This document shows positions 15,248 through 24,016 of a stretch of 40,936 nucleotides of DNA, in pieces. A model generated the notes under the pieces. That model was not told where the DNA came from, made no database searches, and saw only the letters and a program-made list of their open reading frames with translations. This DNA comes from an uncultured Clostridia bacterium (GTDB taxonomy: Bacteria; Bacillota; Clostridia; Oscillospirales; Acutalibacteraceae): the NCBI GenBank assembly GCA_944380765.1, contig CALWIO010000003.1, positions 65,701 through 106,636 of the forward strand, read 5' to 3'. The position numbers and the translations under genes were made by a program. The stretch's first letter is position 1. Each line of letters begins with the position of its first letter.

Positions 15248-16516
15248 TCAATATTCGCTCAAAAGACCTTTCTCGTCAAACAGGAACGCGGTTTCAAGCA
15301 TAACCTTTATGCCGGCCTCAACGGTTTTTGTGTTGAGCGCCTCAGCCGTGTCGCCTCTTGTGTGGTAATATCTTGCCGGGGTGGGGTCCATAGCCGCAAG
15401 AGCGACCGACCTGATTTTTCCCTGCTGCGCCGCGGCAGCGTCAGACGAGCCGAAGAACACCGAGGAGTAATCAAGGTTAAGCCCGGCGGTTTCGCTCGCT
15501 TTTTTCATCATAGCGGCGGCTTGGGCGTCAAGCTTTACCGTTCCGCTCATATCTTTATTGTAAATGCCCATATAATCATAGTCGCACAGAGTGTCAACCG
15601 CCACAAAAACGGTTTCGACTCCGCTTTCGCGGTACTGCTGCGAATGAGCCTTTGCAAAAGCCTTGGCTCCCCTGAGCCCTGCCTCCTCGCTGCCGGTGGA
15701 AACCGCCATAACCTCGGTATTCTCAAAGCGGATATCGTTGTCGCTTAAATATTTAAGCACCGCCATAGAGGCGAAAACTCCCGTTAAGTTATCGTTGGCT
15801 CCGTCAACGCAGAGCTTCCAGTTGACAAAGAACAGCACCAGAATAAAGCCGGGTATCATAAGCGCCTGAATTACCAGAAGCGCAATGTCGGCGGGAAAAC
15901 CGAAGTTAAAAAACGAAAGCACATCAACAATCAGCGAAATCACAAGAGAAGCGATTCCGATTATTATAACCTTAGTAAGCAGCTTGCCGCCGCCGAGGTG
16001 GGTATATCTCCACTCATACGCCGAGTCGATATGACCGGCAAAAATTATTCTGCGCTTTGTTTCGCCCGCGGCTTTGCGGATACACAGCACATTGCTTGAC
16101 TCCCTTTTCGGAAAAAACGGGTCGAGCATTTTTTTGTAAAAGAGGAACTCACCCAGCAAAAACACAAGCGAAATAACGCTCAGCGCCAAAGCTGCCGCTT
16201 TAAGCCAGAGGGAAGCCTGAGGCACAGCGTTACTCAGCGCGAGTATCATAAGCGCCGAGGAAATCAGCATCATAACGCCGTCGGCAAGCACCCAGCCCAT
16301 AAAGGCTTTGGGGCTTAACTCAAAGCGCTCCCTTACAACCTCGTCCGCAAAAGGCTCCATCAGCTTTTCCACATAATCCTGAGCCTTGCTCTCGTTCTCC
16401 TCACCGGAGGGACGGGGGCCTATTTCCTTACAGACCTTTTTAATTTCCCTGACCGCGAAATTTGTACATTCGCGAACCTTTGACTCATAATGAGCGCTGC
16501 TTTCGTTAGCTTTCAA
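15248..16516 (-). CDS. Membrane-embedded M28 family metallopeptidase
   Basis: 422 residues from TTG 16516, which has GGGAGG 7 nt upstream; the ATG 15 codons earlier has no ribosome site. Two membrane helices (about 85-135) come before the catalytic domain. The zinc ligands of peptidase M28 are all recognisable: GHID, DGANDN, the catalytic pair in GSEEAG, the Asp in VDTLCDYD and the His in YYHTRGD. Two further hydrophobic helices are inserted between GHID and DGANDN; an even number keeps the active-site parts on one side. It should be an aminopeptidase-like enzyme at the membrane. The lipoprotein gene follows directly. Confidence 0.85.
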   Translation of the reverse strand: MKANESSAHYESKVRECTNFAVREIKKVCKEIGPRPSGEENESKAQDYVEKLMEPFADEVVRERFELSPKAFMGWVLADGVMMLISSALMILALSNAVPQASLWLKAAALALSVISLVFLLGEFLFYKKMLDPFFPKRESSNVLCIRKAAGETKRRIIFAGHIDSAYEWRYTHLGGGKLLTKVIIIGIASLVISLIVDVLSFFNFGFPADIALLVIQALMIPGFILVLFFVNWKLCVDGANDNLTGVFASMAVLKYLSDNDIRFENTEVMAVSTGSEEAGLRGAKAFAKAHSQQYRESGVETVFVAVDTLCDYDYMGIYNKDMSGTVKLDAQAAAMMKKASETAGLNLDYSSVFFGSSDAAAAQQGKIRSVALAAMDPTPARYYHTRGDTAEALNTKTVEAGIKVMLETAFLFDEKGLLSEY

Positions 16517-16655
16517 AACACGACCTCCCGCTGCCGCAAATATTCTGCCATAATAATACATTTGTTATTTTAACATATTTTTTCTGTCAAGTCACTATTT
16601 TTTAAAAATTTTTTCTCAATATTTACCGCTGATTTTCCGCCCTGCCGCGCTTATA

Positions 16656-16684
16656 TTGACAAGAAGGGGAAAAAATACTAAACT
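16656..16684 (+). promoter_or_regulatory. Promoter of the VanY-like gene
   Basis: A perfect TTGACA (16656-16661), a 17-bp spacer and TAAACT (16679-16684), 55 bp before the start codon. Confidence 0.65.
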
Positions 16685-16739
16685 ATATCTGCAAACGGCA
16701 TATTGAAATATCTATTTATGACGGATTAAGGAATATAAA

Positions 16740-17588
16740 ATGAAAAGAAAAAGACTTAAAATAAGAATAGCGCTGTTTTTTTCGCTTGTTATAATTATGG
16801 GCGCGCTTTGCGCTCTTTACGCGGTTTTCTGCCGGGGCGGAAGTTATAACGAAGCGGCTGTTGAGCCGCAGACCGAAGCCGTAACCGAAGAGCCTGTGAC
16901 CGAAGCACCGTCTGACAAAGCAGAAACCCCGTCACAGAGCGTCCCGGACGAGAGCGAGAGCGAAACCGAAAGCGAAACTCAGTCCCCCGCGGCAATCGGG
17001 GCGGACTATGACCCGGCTGAGGTTCTCGCTTCCGAGAACTGGCAGCTCGCACTTATAAACAGCGATTATCCTCTTGACAAAAACTATTCCGCGAACCTTT
17101 CGCCCGTTATTGAGGGCAGCTCCGTTACGGCTGACGCGAGAGTTTCCGAGGAGTACAAAAAAATGTACGAGGCGGCAAAGGCTGACGGAATTATTCTGAC
17201 TCCCTACGCCGGATATTGCAGCTATTCCCGTCAGGAAAGCAACTTCCAAAGCAAAATTCAGGCCTTTACCTTGCAGGGAATGAGCGAGGAGGAGGCGAAA
17301 GCCGAGGCGCTCAGGCGCCTTGAACCTGCCGGCTGCAACGAAAGCGGAGCCGGACTTTCGGTGGATATTATCAGCGCGAGCGCGGGATTTTCCTCAACCG
17401 ACGAATACAAGTGGCTTTTAAACCATGCCCACGAATACGGCTTTATTCTGCGTTATCCCGAAAACAAGACGGATATTACGGGAATTATTTTTCAGCCTTG
17501 GCACTGGCGCTATGTGGGAACAGAGGCGGCAAAGGAAATGAAGGAGGGTAATCTTTGCTTAGAAGAATACCTCGGCGCGCGGCAATAA
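16740..17588 (+). CDS. VanY-like (M15B) protein, probably catalytically inactive
   Basis: 282 residues: basic start, signal anchor (about 8-30), a Glu/Ser/Thr-rich linker (about 38-85) and a VanY/LdcB-type domain (about 100-275). The family cleaves terminal D-Ala from peptidoglycan stems. The fold motifs are clear, but key residues differ: in the usual SEHxTGLAVD the zinc His is Ser202 (NESGAGLSVD); in EPWHWRYVG the catalytic Glu is Gln252 (QPWHWRYVG); and the Arg of the SGYRS motif is Cys160 (AGYCS). Asp209 and His255 remain. This points to a peptidoglycan-binding pseudoenzyme. AAGGAATAT precedes the ATG. No other gene is in its unit. Confidence 0.85.
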   Translation: MKRKRLKIRIALFFSLVIIMGALCALYAVFCRGGSYNEAAVEPQTEAVTEEPVTEAPSDKAETPSQSVPDESESETESETQSPAAIGADYDPAEVLASENWQLALINSDYPLDKNYSANLSPVIEGSSVTADARVSEEYKKMYEAAKADGIILTPYAGYCSYSRQESNFQSKIQAFTLQGMSEEEAKAEALRRLEPAGCNESGAGLSVDIISASAGFSSTDEYKWLLNHAHEYGFILRYPENKTDITGIIFQPWHWRYVGTEAAKEMKEGNLCLEEYLGARQ

Positions 17589-17596
17589 AACAGTTA

Positions 17597-17626
17597 AAAG
17601 CCGAAGAAAGCTTCGGCTTTTCTTTT
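17597..17626 (+). terminator. Terminator after the VanY-like gene
   Basis: AAAAGCCGAAG and CTTCGGCTTTT form an 11-bp stem with a tiny loop, followed by CTTTTTC. It begins 9 bp past the stop codon. Confidence 0.85.
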
Positions 17627-17695
17627 TCGCTTATTTTAGGTTTTTTCGCTTTTCGGTTCATATCCGCCGTTTTTGTTAAAACTTCATCAAAACGC

Positions 17696-17727
17696 AAAAA
17701 AGGCTCTGTCCCGCGGGACAAAGCCTT
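17696..17727 (-). terminator. Terminator after the SPFH gene
   Basis: On the minus strand AGGCTTTGTCCC and GGGACAGAGCCT pair with one mismatch, followed by TTTTTTG. It lies 10 bp past the end of the SPFH gene. Confidence 0.85.
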
Positions 17728-17736
17728 TATTTACGG

Positions 17737-18636
17737 TCAGTTTTCTTTCTTTTTGCCGATTTCGGTAAGAGCGCCTACGAGACCGGCTATTCCCTGAATT
17801 TCCGAAGGGATAATAATCTTTGTCGCCTTGCCGTCCGCGGCTTTCTGGAAAGCTTCAAGAGCCTTGATGCTTATAACCTCTTTGCTGGGGCTTACCTTGT
17901 TAATCATCTCAATACCCTCGGCGGTTGCCTGCTGTATTTTAAGAATAGCGGCAGCCTCGCCCTCCGCCTCGCGGATTTTGGCTTCCTTGACCTTCTCGGC
18001 GCGGAGAATAGCCGATTCCTTTTCGCCCTCGGCTACAAGGATTGCGGACTTCTTTTCGCCCTCCGCCTGCAAGATTTTCTCGCGGCGTTCGCGCTCCGCC
18101 TTCATCTGCTTCTCCATGGAGTCCTGAATCTCGGCGGGAGGCATAATGTTTTTAAGCTCAACGCGGTTTATCTTGATACCCCACGCGTCGGTAGCCACAT
18201 CAAGCACCTGTGTAATCTGGGAGTTTATTCTGTCCCTTGAAGTGAGCGTGGCGTCAAGCTCCATATCGCCTATTATGTTTCTGAGCGTTGTAGCCGTCAG
18301 ATTTTCAATCGCCATCATCGGGCGCTCAACGCCGTAAGCGTAGAGCTTGGGGTCAACAATGCGGTAGAACACAACCGTGTCAATCTGCATTGTAACATTA
18401 TCCTTTGTGATAACCGGCTGAGGCGGAAAGTCCACGACCGCTTCCTTTAAGCTGACCCTTTTCGCCACTCTGTCGATAATCGGGATTTTAACATGAAGTC
18501 CCGTTTCCCATGTGGTGCTGTAAGCGCCGAGCCGCTCGATTACGAAGGCGTTTGCCTGCGGCACAATGCGCACATTCGCCGCAATCACAGCTATGAGAAT
18601 AACCGCGATAATTACCGCAATAATCATAAATTCCAT
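17737..18636 (-). CDS. SPFH/Band 7 domain protein (QmcA/stomatin-like)
   Basis: 299 residues. An N-terminal membrane segment (about 3-22) is followed by the SPFH domain (VPQANAFVIERLGAYSTTWE, about 25-190) and a long Glu/Ala/Lys-rich coiled coil (about 170-250) typical of flotillin and paraslipin proteins. These form large membrane-associated rings or microdomains. The adjacent NfeD-type gene upstream (20 bp away) is the usual partner of this class. ATG 18636 has AAAGGGG. It is the last gene of a DUF1836-NfeD-SPFH unit. Confidence 0.9.
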   Translation of the reverse strand: MEFMIIAVIIAVILIAVIAANVRIVPQANAFVIERLGAYSTTWETGLHVKIPIIDRVAKRVSLKEAVVDFPPQPVITKDNVTMQIDTVVFYRIVDPKLYAYGVERPMMAIENLTATTLRNIIGDMELDATLTSRDRINSQITQVLDVATDAWGIKINRVELKNIMPPAEIQDSMEKQMKAERERREKILQAEGEKKSAILVAEGEKESAILRAEKVKEAKIREAEGEAAAILKIQQATAEGIEMINKVSPSKEVISIKALEAFQKAADGKATKIIIPSEIQGIAGLVGALTEIGKKKEN

Positions 18637-18656
18637 AAAATATTCCCCTTTATAAT

Positions 18657-19124
18657 TTATTTTTGAATTTTTCTTACCGTAAGGGTTGTGCCGTCGGCTT
18701 TTACTATGCCGACCGTTTCGCCCTTCGGTATTTTTTCACCGTTTTCGCTGACTGCCCGCCAGTACACATCGCCTGCCAGCACCTTACCCCCGAAAGAGTC
18801 GGTATCCTCGGCAGTCACGGCGCTTCTGCCGACGAGCATTTCTTCCCTTTTGATTTCGTCCCTGCCGGGCTTGATGTATTTTTTGTAAACATACCTGAAA
18901 ATCACCATAAACACCGCGCTCAGCAAGAGAAAAATCACAAGCTGCCACAAAAAGCTGTCAACCGCCAGCGACACAAGGCAGGTTACCACTGCCGCCGCCA
19001 CAAACCAGATTGACACAAGAGCCGTTGTGAGAAGCTCGATTATCAGGAAAAACACGCCCGCGAGTATCCAGACAAGCCACAGATTTTCCGAAAGATATTC
19101 CAAAATCACACCGCCTTTCCCCAT
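18657..19124 (-). CDS. NfeD family membrane protein
   Basis: 155 residues: two to three membrane helices (about 10-75) and a C-terminal OB-fold domain with the usual LVGRSAVTAED and GDVYWRAVSENGEKIPKG segments. This is the short NfeD form without the protease domain, a partner of SPFH proteins. The ATG at 19124 directly abuts the stop of the DUF1836 gene, so coupled translation is likely. An in-frame TTG nine codons or so downstream has AAAGGCGG upstream and could be used instead. Confidence 0.85.
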   Translation of the reverse strand: MGKGGVILEYLSENLWLVWILAGVFFLIIELLTTALVSIWFVAAAVVTCLVSLAVDSFLWQLVIFLLLSAVFMVIFRYVYKKYIKPGRDEIKREEMLVGRSAVTAEDTDSFGGKVLAGDVYWRAVSENGEKIPKGETVGIVKADGTTLTVRKIQK

Positions 19125-19685
19125 TTATTCAAGTTCGAGAAACGCGCTCTGCGCGCGCTCTTTAAGCTGCGTTGACAGTATTGCCGGCACCATAACCCTC
19201 AAAGCCGAGTGAAGCTTTGCCCTTTTCCCGGCGTCGTTTATTGACGACTCGGAAAGCTTGCGGCTTATTATGCCGTCTGTTCCGCTCTCGTCAAAAACTG
19301 AGTTTTCCTCGCACATATATACTATGCCGCACAGCAGGTTTATAAGCTCCCTGTCGGGTAAAATGTCGTCTGAGCGGTCCTCCACCGACCCGTTTACATA
19401 GCTCATCAGAAAGGCTATCTGTTCAAGCTGCATTGAACCGCGCATCATATTTATAAGTATAACGCGCGTTACCTGCTCTTCGCCGTAGCGCTTTCCTTCG
19501 GGATTTTTCACCCAGCCGCGCTTTACCCAATTCTGAATTGTTGAGGCTTCAAGCCCCGTCAGCGCCCTGACCTGCGAAAGGGTCAGCCCTTTCGTCACTT
19601 CCAGCAGCGGTTCGATAACCGAATAGCAGTCATCGGCCGCGGCGCCGTTGAATTTAAGAACCGTTCCCGGTATATTCTCCAACAT
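19125..19685 (-). CDS. DUF1836 family protein (MerR-like HTH)
   Basis: 186 residues. The N-terminal half has a MerR-like winged helix-turn-helix (LSQVRALTGLEASTIQNWVK, then RGWVKNPEGKRYGEEQV), and the whole has the DUF1836 layout. No effector domain of classical MerR proteins is present. ATG 19685 follows a perfect AAGGAGGTG. It is the first gene of the NfeD-SPFH unit, and its promoter contains several inverted repeats, which suggests autoregulation. The regulatory role is inferred from the fold and position. Confidence 0.8.
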   Translation of the reverse strand: MLENIPGTVLKFNGAAADDCYSVIEPLLEVTKGLTLSQVRALTGLEASTIQNWVKRGWVKNPEGKRYGEEQVTRVILINMMRGSMQLEQIAFLMSYVNGSVEDRSDDILPDRELINLLCGIVYMCEENSVFDESGTDGIISRKLSESSINDAGKRAKLHSALRVMVPAILSTQLKERAQSAFLELE

Positions 19686-19703
19686 CGGTGCACCTCCTTA
19701 TGT

Positions 19704-19768
19704 TGTGATGTGATTGTATCACAGGTTCACCTGAACTTCAAATATTGTTTTTTGACCTTTTAAGTCAA
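19704..19768 (-). promoter_or_regulatory. Promoter of the DUF1836-NfeD-SPFH unit with three inverted repeats
   Basis: On the minus strand TTGAAG (19736-19741), 17 bp, TACAAT (19713-19718). Inverted repeats: TGTGAT-TGT-ATCACA (19709-19723) covers the -10 box; GTTCA-CC-TGAAC (19725-19736) lies in the spacer; TTGAC-N7-GTCAA (19752-19768) lies upstream of -35. The first two are placed where an operator would act. Confidence 0.5.
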
Positions 19769-19888
19769 TTTAAGGCAATTTTTTTATAAAACCCATTGTT
19801 TTCTTTTATTTTCAAATATTTTCTTGATTTTCCGCTGTTTTTTATCTCCGCAACTGGACGCCGCAAACAGCCGGTTTTCTGAAAAATC

Positions 19889-19920
19889 AAAAAAGCCGCT
19901 GAAAATCAGCGGCTTTTTAT
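19889..19920 (-). terminator. Terminator after purB
   Basis: On the minus strand AAAAAGCCGCTG and CAGCGGCTTTTTT form a long stem around ATTTT, directly after the purB stop. Confidence 0.85.
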
Positions 19921-21350
19921 TAAACATTGATTTCGACCGTTATGCCCAAATCGTCCTTGTGTTTTTCAATGACGGGCGTTACATAGTCCCTGACCATTTC
20001 CTCAACCTGCTGAGGCGCTCTGCCCACAAAGTTTTCGGGCTTCATCTCGGCTTCAATTTCTTCAAGCGTAAGACCGAAGGCGCTGTCGGCGGCAATTCTT
20101 GAAAGCAGGTCGTTTTCGCCGCCCTCGACCTTTACCACCTTGCCCGCCTCCATTGAGTGGACTCTTATGCGCTCGTGCAGCTCCTGACGGTCGCCGCCCT
20201 TTTTGACGGCAGCCATCATAATATTTTCGGTCGCCATAAAGGGAAGCTCGCTTTTAAGGCGCTTTTCAATCATTTTGGGATAAACCACTATGCCGCTGAC
20301 GATGTTTATATACAGTTCAAGAATGGCGTCAACAGCCAAAAACGCCTCCGCCACGCTTATTCTCTTGTTGGCGGAATCGTCGAGCGTGCGCTCAAACCAC
20401 TGGGTTGAAGCGGTTATAGCCGGATTGAGCGTGTCGCAGATAACATATCTCGCCAGCGAGGAAATCCGCTCGCTTCTCATCGGGTTGCGCTTGTACGCCA
20501 TAGCCGAAGAGCCTATCTGATTTTTCTCAAAGGGTTCTTCAAGCTCCTTCAAGTGCTGCAAGAGCCTTAAATCGTTTGAGAACTTGTAAGCCGACTGAGC
20601 TATTGAGGAAAGCGTTGAGAGCACATGGTAGTCGAGCTTTCTGGGATAGGTCTGCCCCGAAACGGGGAATACCTCGTCAAAGCCCATTTTCGCGGCAATT
20701 CTGCGGTCAAGCTCCTTGACCTTTTCGGTGTCGCCGTCAAAAAGCTCCATAAAGCTCGCCTGAGTGCCTGTTGTTCCCTTAGAGCCTAAAAGGCGCATTT
20801 TGGAAAGCTGAAATTCAAGCTGTTCCGTATCAAGCACCAGATCCATAAGCCACAGGGAAGCTCTTTTGCCCACGGTTGTGGGCTGAGCCGGCTGAAAATG
20901 GGTAAAGGCAAGGCAGGGCATGTCCTTATATTCAAGGGCGAATTTTGAAAGCAGACTGAGAAGATTTACCATCTTTTTGCGAATCAGCTTCAAGCCCTCG
21001 GTCATAATTATTACATCGGTGTTGTCGCCCACATAGCAGGAGGTGGCTCCGAGATGTATTATGCCCTTTGCCGACGGGCACTGCTGACCGTAGGCGTAAA
21101 CATGGCTCATAACATCGTGGCGCACCAGTTTTTCACGCGCCTCGGCTACCTCGTAATTTATGTTGCCGGCGTTGGCCTTTAATTCGTCCACCTGCTCCTT
21201 TGTAATGCCCAGCCCCAGCTCCATTTCGCTTTCCGCCAGAGCAATCCACAGCCTTCTCCATGTTTTAAACTTGAAGTCGGGTGAAAAAATATATTTCATT
21301 TCCTTGCTTGAATACCTTGAATTGAGCGGACTTTCATAAATATCCTTCAT
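19920..21350 (-). CDS. purB: Adenylosuccinate lyase
   Basis: 476 residues, normal length. The fumarase/aspartase superfamily signature SSAMAYKRNPMRSE (about 288-301) is intact, with the catalytic serine region; GTTGTQASF and TSCYVG active-site segments are also present. The enzyme acts twice in purine synthesis, releasing fumarate from SAICAR and from adenylosuccinate. It is the last gene before a strong terminator, 42 bp after dapL on the same strand, with GGAGGG before ATG 21350. GuaB is encoded further upstream in the same direction. Confidence 0.95.
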   Translation of the reverse strand: MKDIYESPLNSRYSSKEMKYIFSPDFKFKTWRRLWIALAESEMELGLGITKEQVDELKANAGNINYEVAEAREKLVRHDVMSHVYAYGQQCPSAKGIIHLGATSCYVGDNTDVIIMTEGLKLIRKKMVNLLSLLSKFALEYKDMPCLAFTHFQPAQPTTVGKRASLWLMDLVLDTEQLEFQLSKMRLLGSKGTTGTQASFMELFDGDTEKVKELDRRIAAKMGFDEVFPVSGQTYPRKLDYHVLSTLSSIAQSAYKFSNDLRLLQHLKELEEPFEKNQIGSSAMAYKRNPMRSERISSLARYVICDTLNPAITASTQWFERTLDDSANKRISVAEAFLAVDAILELYINIVSGIVVYPKMIEKRLKSELPFMATENIMMAAVKKGGDRQELHERIRVHSMEAGKVVKVEGGENDLLSRIAADSAFGLTLEEIEAEMKPENFVGRAPQQVEEMVRDYVTPVIEKHKDDLGITVEINV

Positions 21351-21392
21351 AATGCCCTCCGAAACCTCCCGGCAGCGATTTTGCCGCCGTAA

Positions 21393-22607
21393 TTATTTGC
21401 CGAAATAGTTTTTAATTCTCTCTACCGCCTTTGCGGTGTTCTCCGCCGAGCCGAAAGCCGTCAGGCGGAAATATCCCTCTCCGCTGGGGCCGAAGCCCTC
21501 GCCGGGAGTTCCCACAACCTGAATTTCGTGAAGCAGAGTGTCGAAAAATTCCCAGCTTCCCATATCGCCGGGGGTTTTAAGCCATACATAGGGCGAGTTG
21601 ACCGCTCCGTAAACGGTAAAGCCGCAGTCTTTGAGTCCGTTATAAATGACCTGGGCGTTTTTCTGATAATAGGCTATTGTTTCACGAATCTGCTTTTTGC
21701 CCTCTTCGGTGTAGCAGGCTTCGGCGGCGCGCTGAGTGATATATGAAACGCCGTTGAATTTTGTGGCCTGACGCCTTGCCCAGAGAGCGTTAAGCTCCGT
21801 ACCGCCTGCCTTTAACTCGTGGGGAATTACGGTATAGCCGCAGCGCACGCCGGTAAATCCGGCTGTTTTTGAAAAGCTGCGGAACTCAATGGCGCAGGTT
21901 TTGGCTCCCTCGATTTCAAATATCGAATGAGGCACATTCTCCTCGGTTATAAACGCCTCGTAGGCGGAATCATAGAGTATTACCGCTGAATTTTCATTGG
22001 CGTAGTCAACCCATTTTTTAAGCTCGTCCTTTGTTATGGCCATACCTGTGGGGTTGTTGGGGAAGCAAAGATAAATTATATCAACTTTTTCCTTGGGGAT
22101 TTCGGGCAGAAAGCCGTTTTCTGCCGTGCAGGGCATATAGCGGATATTGCTCCACCCGCCGTTTACAAAATCGCCCGAACGGCCCGCCATTACATTCGTA
22201 TCCACATAGACGGGATAAACCGGGTCGCAGACCGCAACCTTATTTTCCTGCGAGAAAATGTCGCCTATATTTCCGCAGTCGCTTTTGGCGCCGTCGCTTA
22301 CAAATATCTCGCTTATATCAATATCCACGCCGCGCGCTTTGTAATCGTTGTCCCTGATTGCCTCCAAAAGCCATTTGTGGCCGTACTCGGGAGGATAACC
22401 CATAAAGGTTTTTTCGTCCGCCATTTCGTCAACCGCCCTGTGCATGGCGCTTATGCACTCGCCTGCCAGCGGACGGGTAACATCGCCTATGCCCAGCCGG
22501 ATAATAGGCTTGTCCGGATTGGCGGCGGTATAGGCGTTGACCTTTTTCGCTATATTGGAAAAAAGATAAGAGCTTTGTATTTTCAAAAAGTTCTCGTTTA
22601 TTTTCAT
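21393..22607 (-). CDS. dapL: LL-diaminopimelate aminotransferase
   Basis: 404 residues. The start ([20 protein letters not shown]) and [12 protein letters not shown] are characteristic of DapL, a fold-type I PLP enzyme; the PLP lysine is in [15 protein letters not shown]. It converts tetrahydrodipicolinate straight to LL-diaminopimelate with glutamate as amino donor, bypassing the succinylase or acetylase steps. DapF, the next enzyme of the pathway, is encoded 33 bp upstream. The ribosome site (AAAGGGA) is further than usual from the ATG. Confidence 0.95.
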   Translation of the reverse strand: MKINENFLKIQSSYLFSNIAKKVNAYTAANPDKPIIRLGIGDVTRPLAGECISAMHRAVDEMADEKTFMGYPPEYGHKWLLEAIRDNDYKARGVDIDISEIFVSDGAKSDCGNIGDIFSQENKVAVCDPVYPVYVDTNVMAGRSGDFVNGGWSNIRYMPCTAENGFLPEIPKEKVDIIYLCFPNNPTGMAITKDELKKWVDYANENSAVILYDSAYEAFITEENVPHSIFEIEGAKTCAIEFRSFSKTAGFTGVRCGYTVIPHELKAGGTELNALWARRQATKFNGVSYITQRAAEACYTEEGKKQIRETIAYYQKNAQVIYNGLKDCGFTVYGAVNSPYVWLKTPGDMGSWEFFDTLLHEIQVVGTPGEGFGPSGEGYFRLTAFGSAENTAKAVERIKNYFGK

Positions 22608-22640
22608 ATTCTCAGCGTCCCTTTGCTTTATTTTTTACTT

Positions 22641-23471
22641 TTAATATATTGTGCCCTCAAACACCTCGACGGCGTTTCCCGACAGGTAAACCTCGTCCGA
22701 TTCCGCCCAGCGCACCGAGAGCTTTCCGCCCGGCACTTTAACCGCGATTTCGGCTTCCTTTTCGCAAAAGCCGTTGATTACCGCCGCAACCGCCGCCGCG
22801 CAGGCGCCCGTTCCGCAGGCGAGAGTTTCGCCGCTGCCGCGTTCCCACACTCGCATTTTTAGGCTGTTTTTGCCGGTAATCTCCACAAACTCGGCGTTTG
22901 TTCTTTCGGGAAACATCTCGTGGCGCTCCAAGAGCCTGCCGGTTTCCCCGAGATTTACAAAATCCGTATTTTCACAGAAAACCACGCAGTGCGGATTGCC
23001 CATTGAAACACAGGTTATTTCATACTCCCTGTCCCCCGCGGTTATTTTTTCGCCGCAGACCACCGCGCTGCCGAAACGGCTGGGAATAAGCCTGCCGCAA
23101 AGCACCGGCTTTCCCATATTCACTCTGCCGCCGACCGCCCTGCCGCCGCGCTCAAATATCTCAACGCTCTTTATTCCGCTGAGCGTATCAACCGAAATTA
23201 CGGGCTTTTTTAAGTATCTGTCATAAATATACTTGGCGGTACAGCGCACCGCGTTGCCGCACATCTGCGCTTGGGAGCCGTCCGCGTTATAAATATCCAT
23301 AAAGCAGTCGGCTCTTTTTGACGGGCATATAAGCACAAGCCCGTCAGCGCCTACCGAAAAATGACGGCGGCTGAGCCTTACCGCCTCCCGGCAGGGGTTT
23401 TCCACCCTCTGCTCAAAGCAGTTGACATAGATATAATCGTTGCCCGCGCCGTGCATTTTAGTAAAATTCAT
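22641..23471 (-). CDS. dapF: Diaminopimelate epimerase
   Basis: 276 residues. Both catalytic cysteines are seen, in QMCGNAVRC and in LACGTGACAAA, along with the N-terminal MHGAGNDYIYV and GADGLVLI motifs. It makes meso-diaminopimelate from the LL form for lysine and peptidoglycan. Its ATG overlaps the stop of the ANTAR gene by 4 nt (ATGA), so translation is coupled. It directly precedes dapL. Confidence 0.95.
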   Translation of the reverse strand: MNFTKMHGAGNDYIYVNCFEQRVENPCREAVRLSRRHFSVGADGLVLICPSKRADCFMDIYNADGSQAQMCGNAVRCTAKYIYDRYLKKPVISVDTLSGIKSVEIFERGGRAVGGRVNMGKPVLCGRLIPSRFGSAVVCGEKITAGDREYEITCVSMGNPHCVVFCENTDFVNLGETGRLLERHEMFPERTNAEFVEITGKNSLKMRVWERGSGETLACGTGACAAAVAAVINGFCEKEAEIAVKVPGGKLSVRWAESDEVYLSGNAVEVFEGTIY

Positions 23472-23998
23472 TCTTTATCCCCCAGAACCAGCTGCGCCAC
23501 GCGGATAAGGGGAAGCCCCGAATCCATACTGCGCTTTTGTAATATCTTATGCGCCTGGTCCTCGGAAATATGATGCCTTGCCATTATAATCTGCTTTGCC
23601 CTTTCAACGGCAGCTTCCTCCTCTTTGGGACGCAGCTTCCTGCGCGCAAAGCTCTGCTCCCCGGTCACGGCAAGCGCTCTGACCGAGGATAAAAACTCGC
23701 CCTTGTTAATCGGCATGTAAAGTGAAACAAGATTGCTGCGGAAAACCGTCTGCGCGCTGCCCGGCGACAAAAGGCTTATAATATCAAAGCCGTGCGGAAT
23801 CATCTCCGAAAGCATTACCGCCGACATATCGGCAAGCCTGCCGCAGATTATCAGAGCCGCGGGGCGTACGCTGGCGTATGAGAGTATCTCGGCTCCCGAG
23901 GAAAACACCGCTTCGGTCTGATATCCGCCGGCGGCAAGTATTTTCTTTACTCTCAGCGCCGCCTGCCTGTTGGCGCTCGCCACAATAATCTTTTTCAT
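23468..23998 (-). CDS. ANTAR-domain RNA-binding regulator with degenerate receiver
   Basis: 176 residues. Residues about 1-110 have the length and pattern of a response-regulator receiver but lack its acidic residues: the start reads VASANRQ instead of an Asp pair, and the phosphorylation site is IICGRL. The C-terminal ANTAR domain (about 120-173) is well formed (VERAKQIIMARHHISEDQAH, then KILQKRSMD). ANTAR proteins bind paired RNA hairpins and prevent termination. Without a phosphorylatable Asp the protein must be controlled in another way, perhaps by a ligand or partner. It sits between glyA and dapF. Confidence 0.85.
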   Translation of the reverse strand: MKKIIVASANRQAALRVKKILAAGGYQTEAVFSSGAEILSYASVRPAALIICGRLADMSAVMLSEMIPHGFDIISLLSPGSAQTVFRSNLVSLYMPINKGEFLSSVRALAVTGEQSFARRKLRPKEEEAAVERAKQIIMARHHISEDQAHKILQKRSMDSGLPLIRVAQLVLGDKE

Positions 23999-24016
23999 TT
24001 ACACCACAAGCCGTTC

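Noticed and set aside
22377..22862. Plus-strand frame opposite dapL/dapF
   Set aside because: Overlaps two conserved enzymes on the other strand and has no recognisable features.
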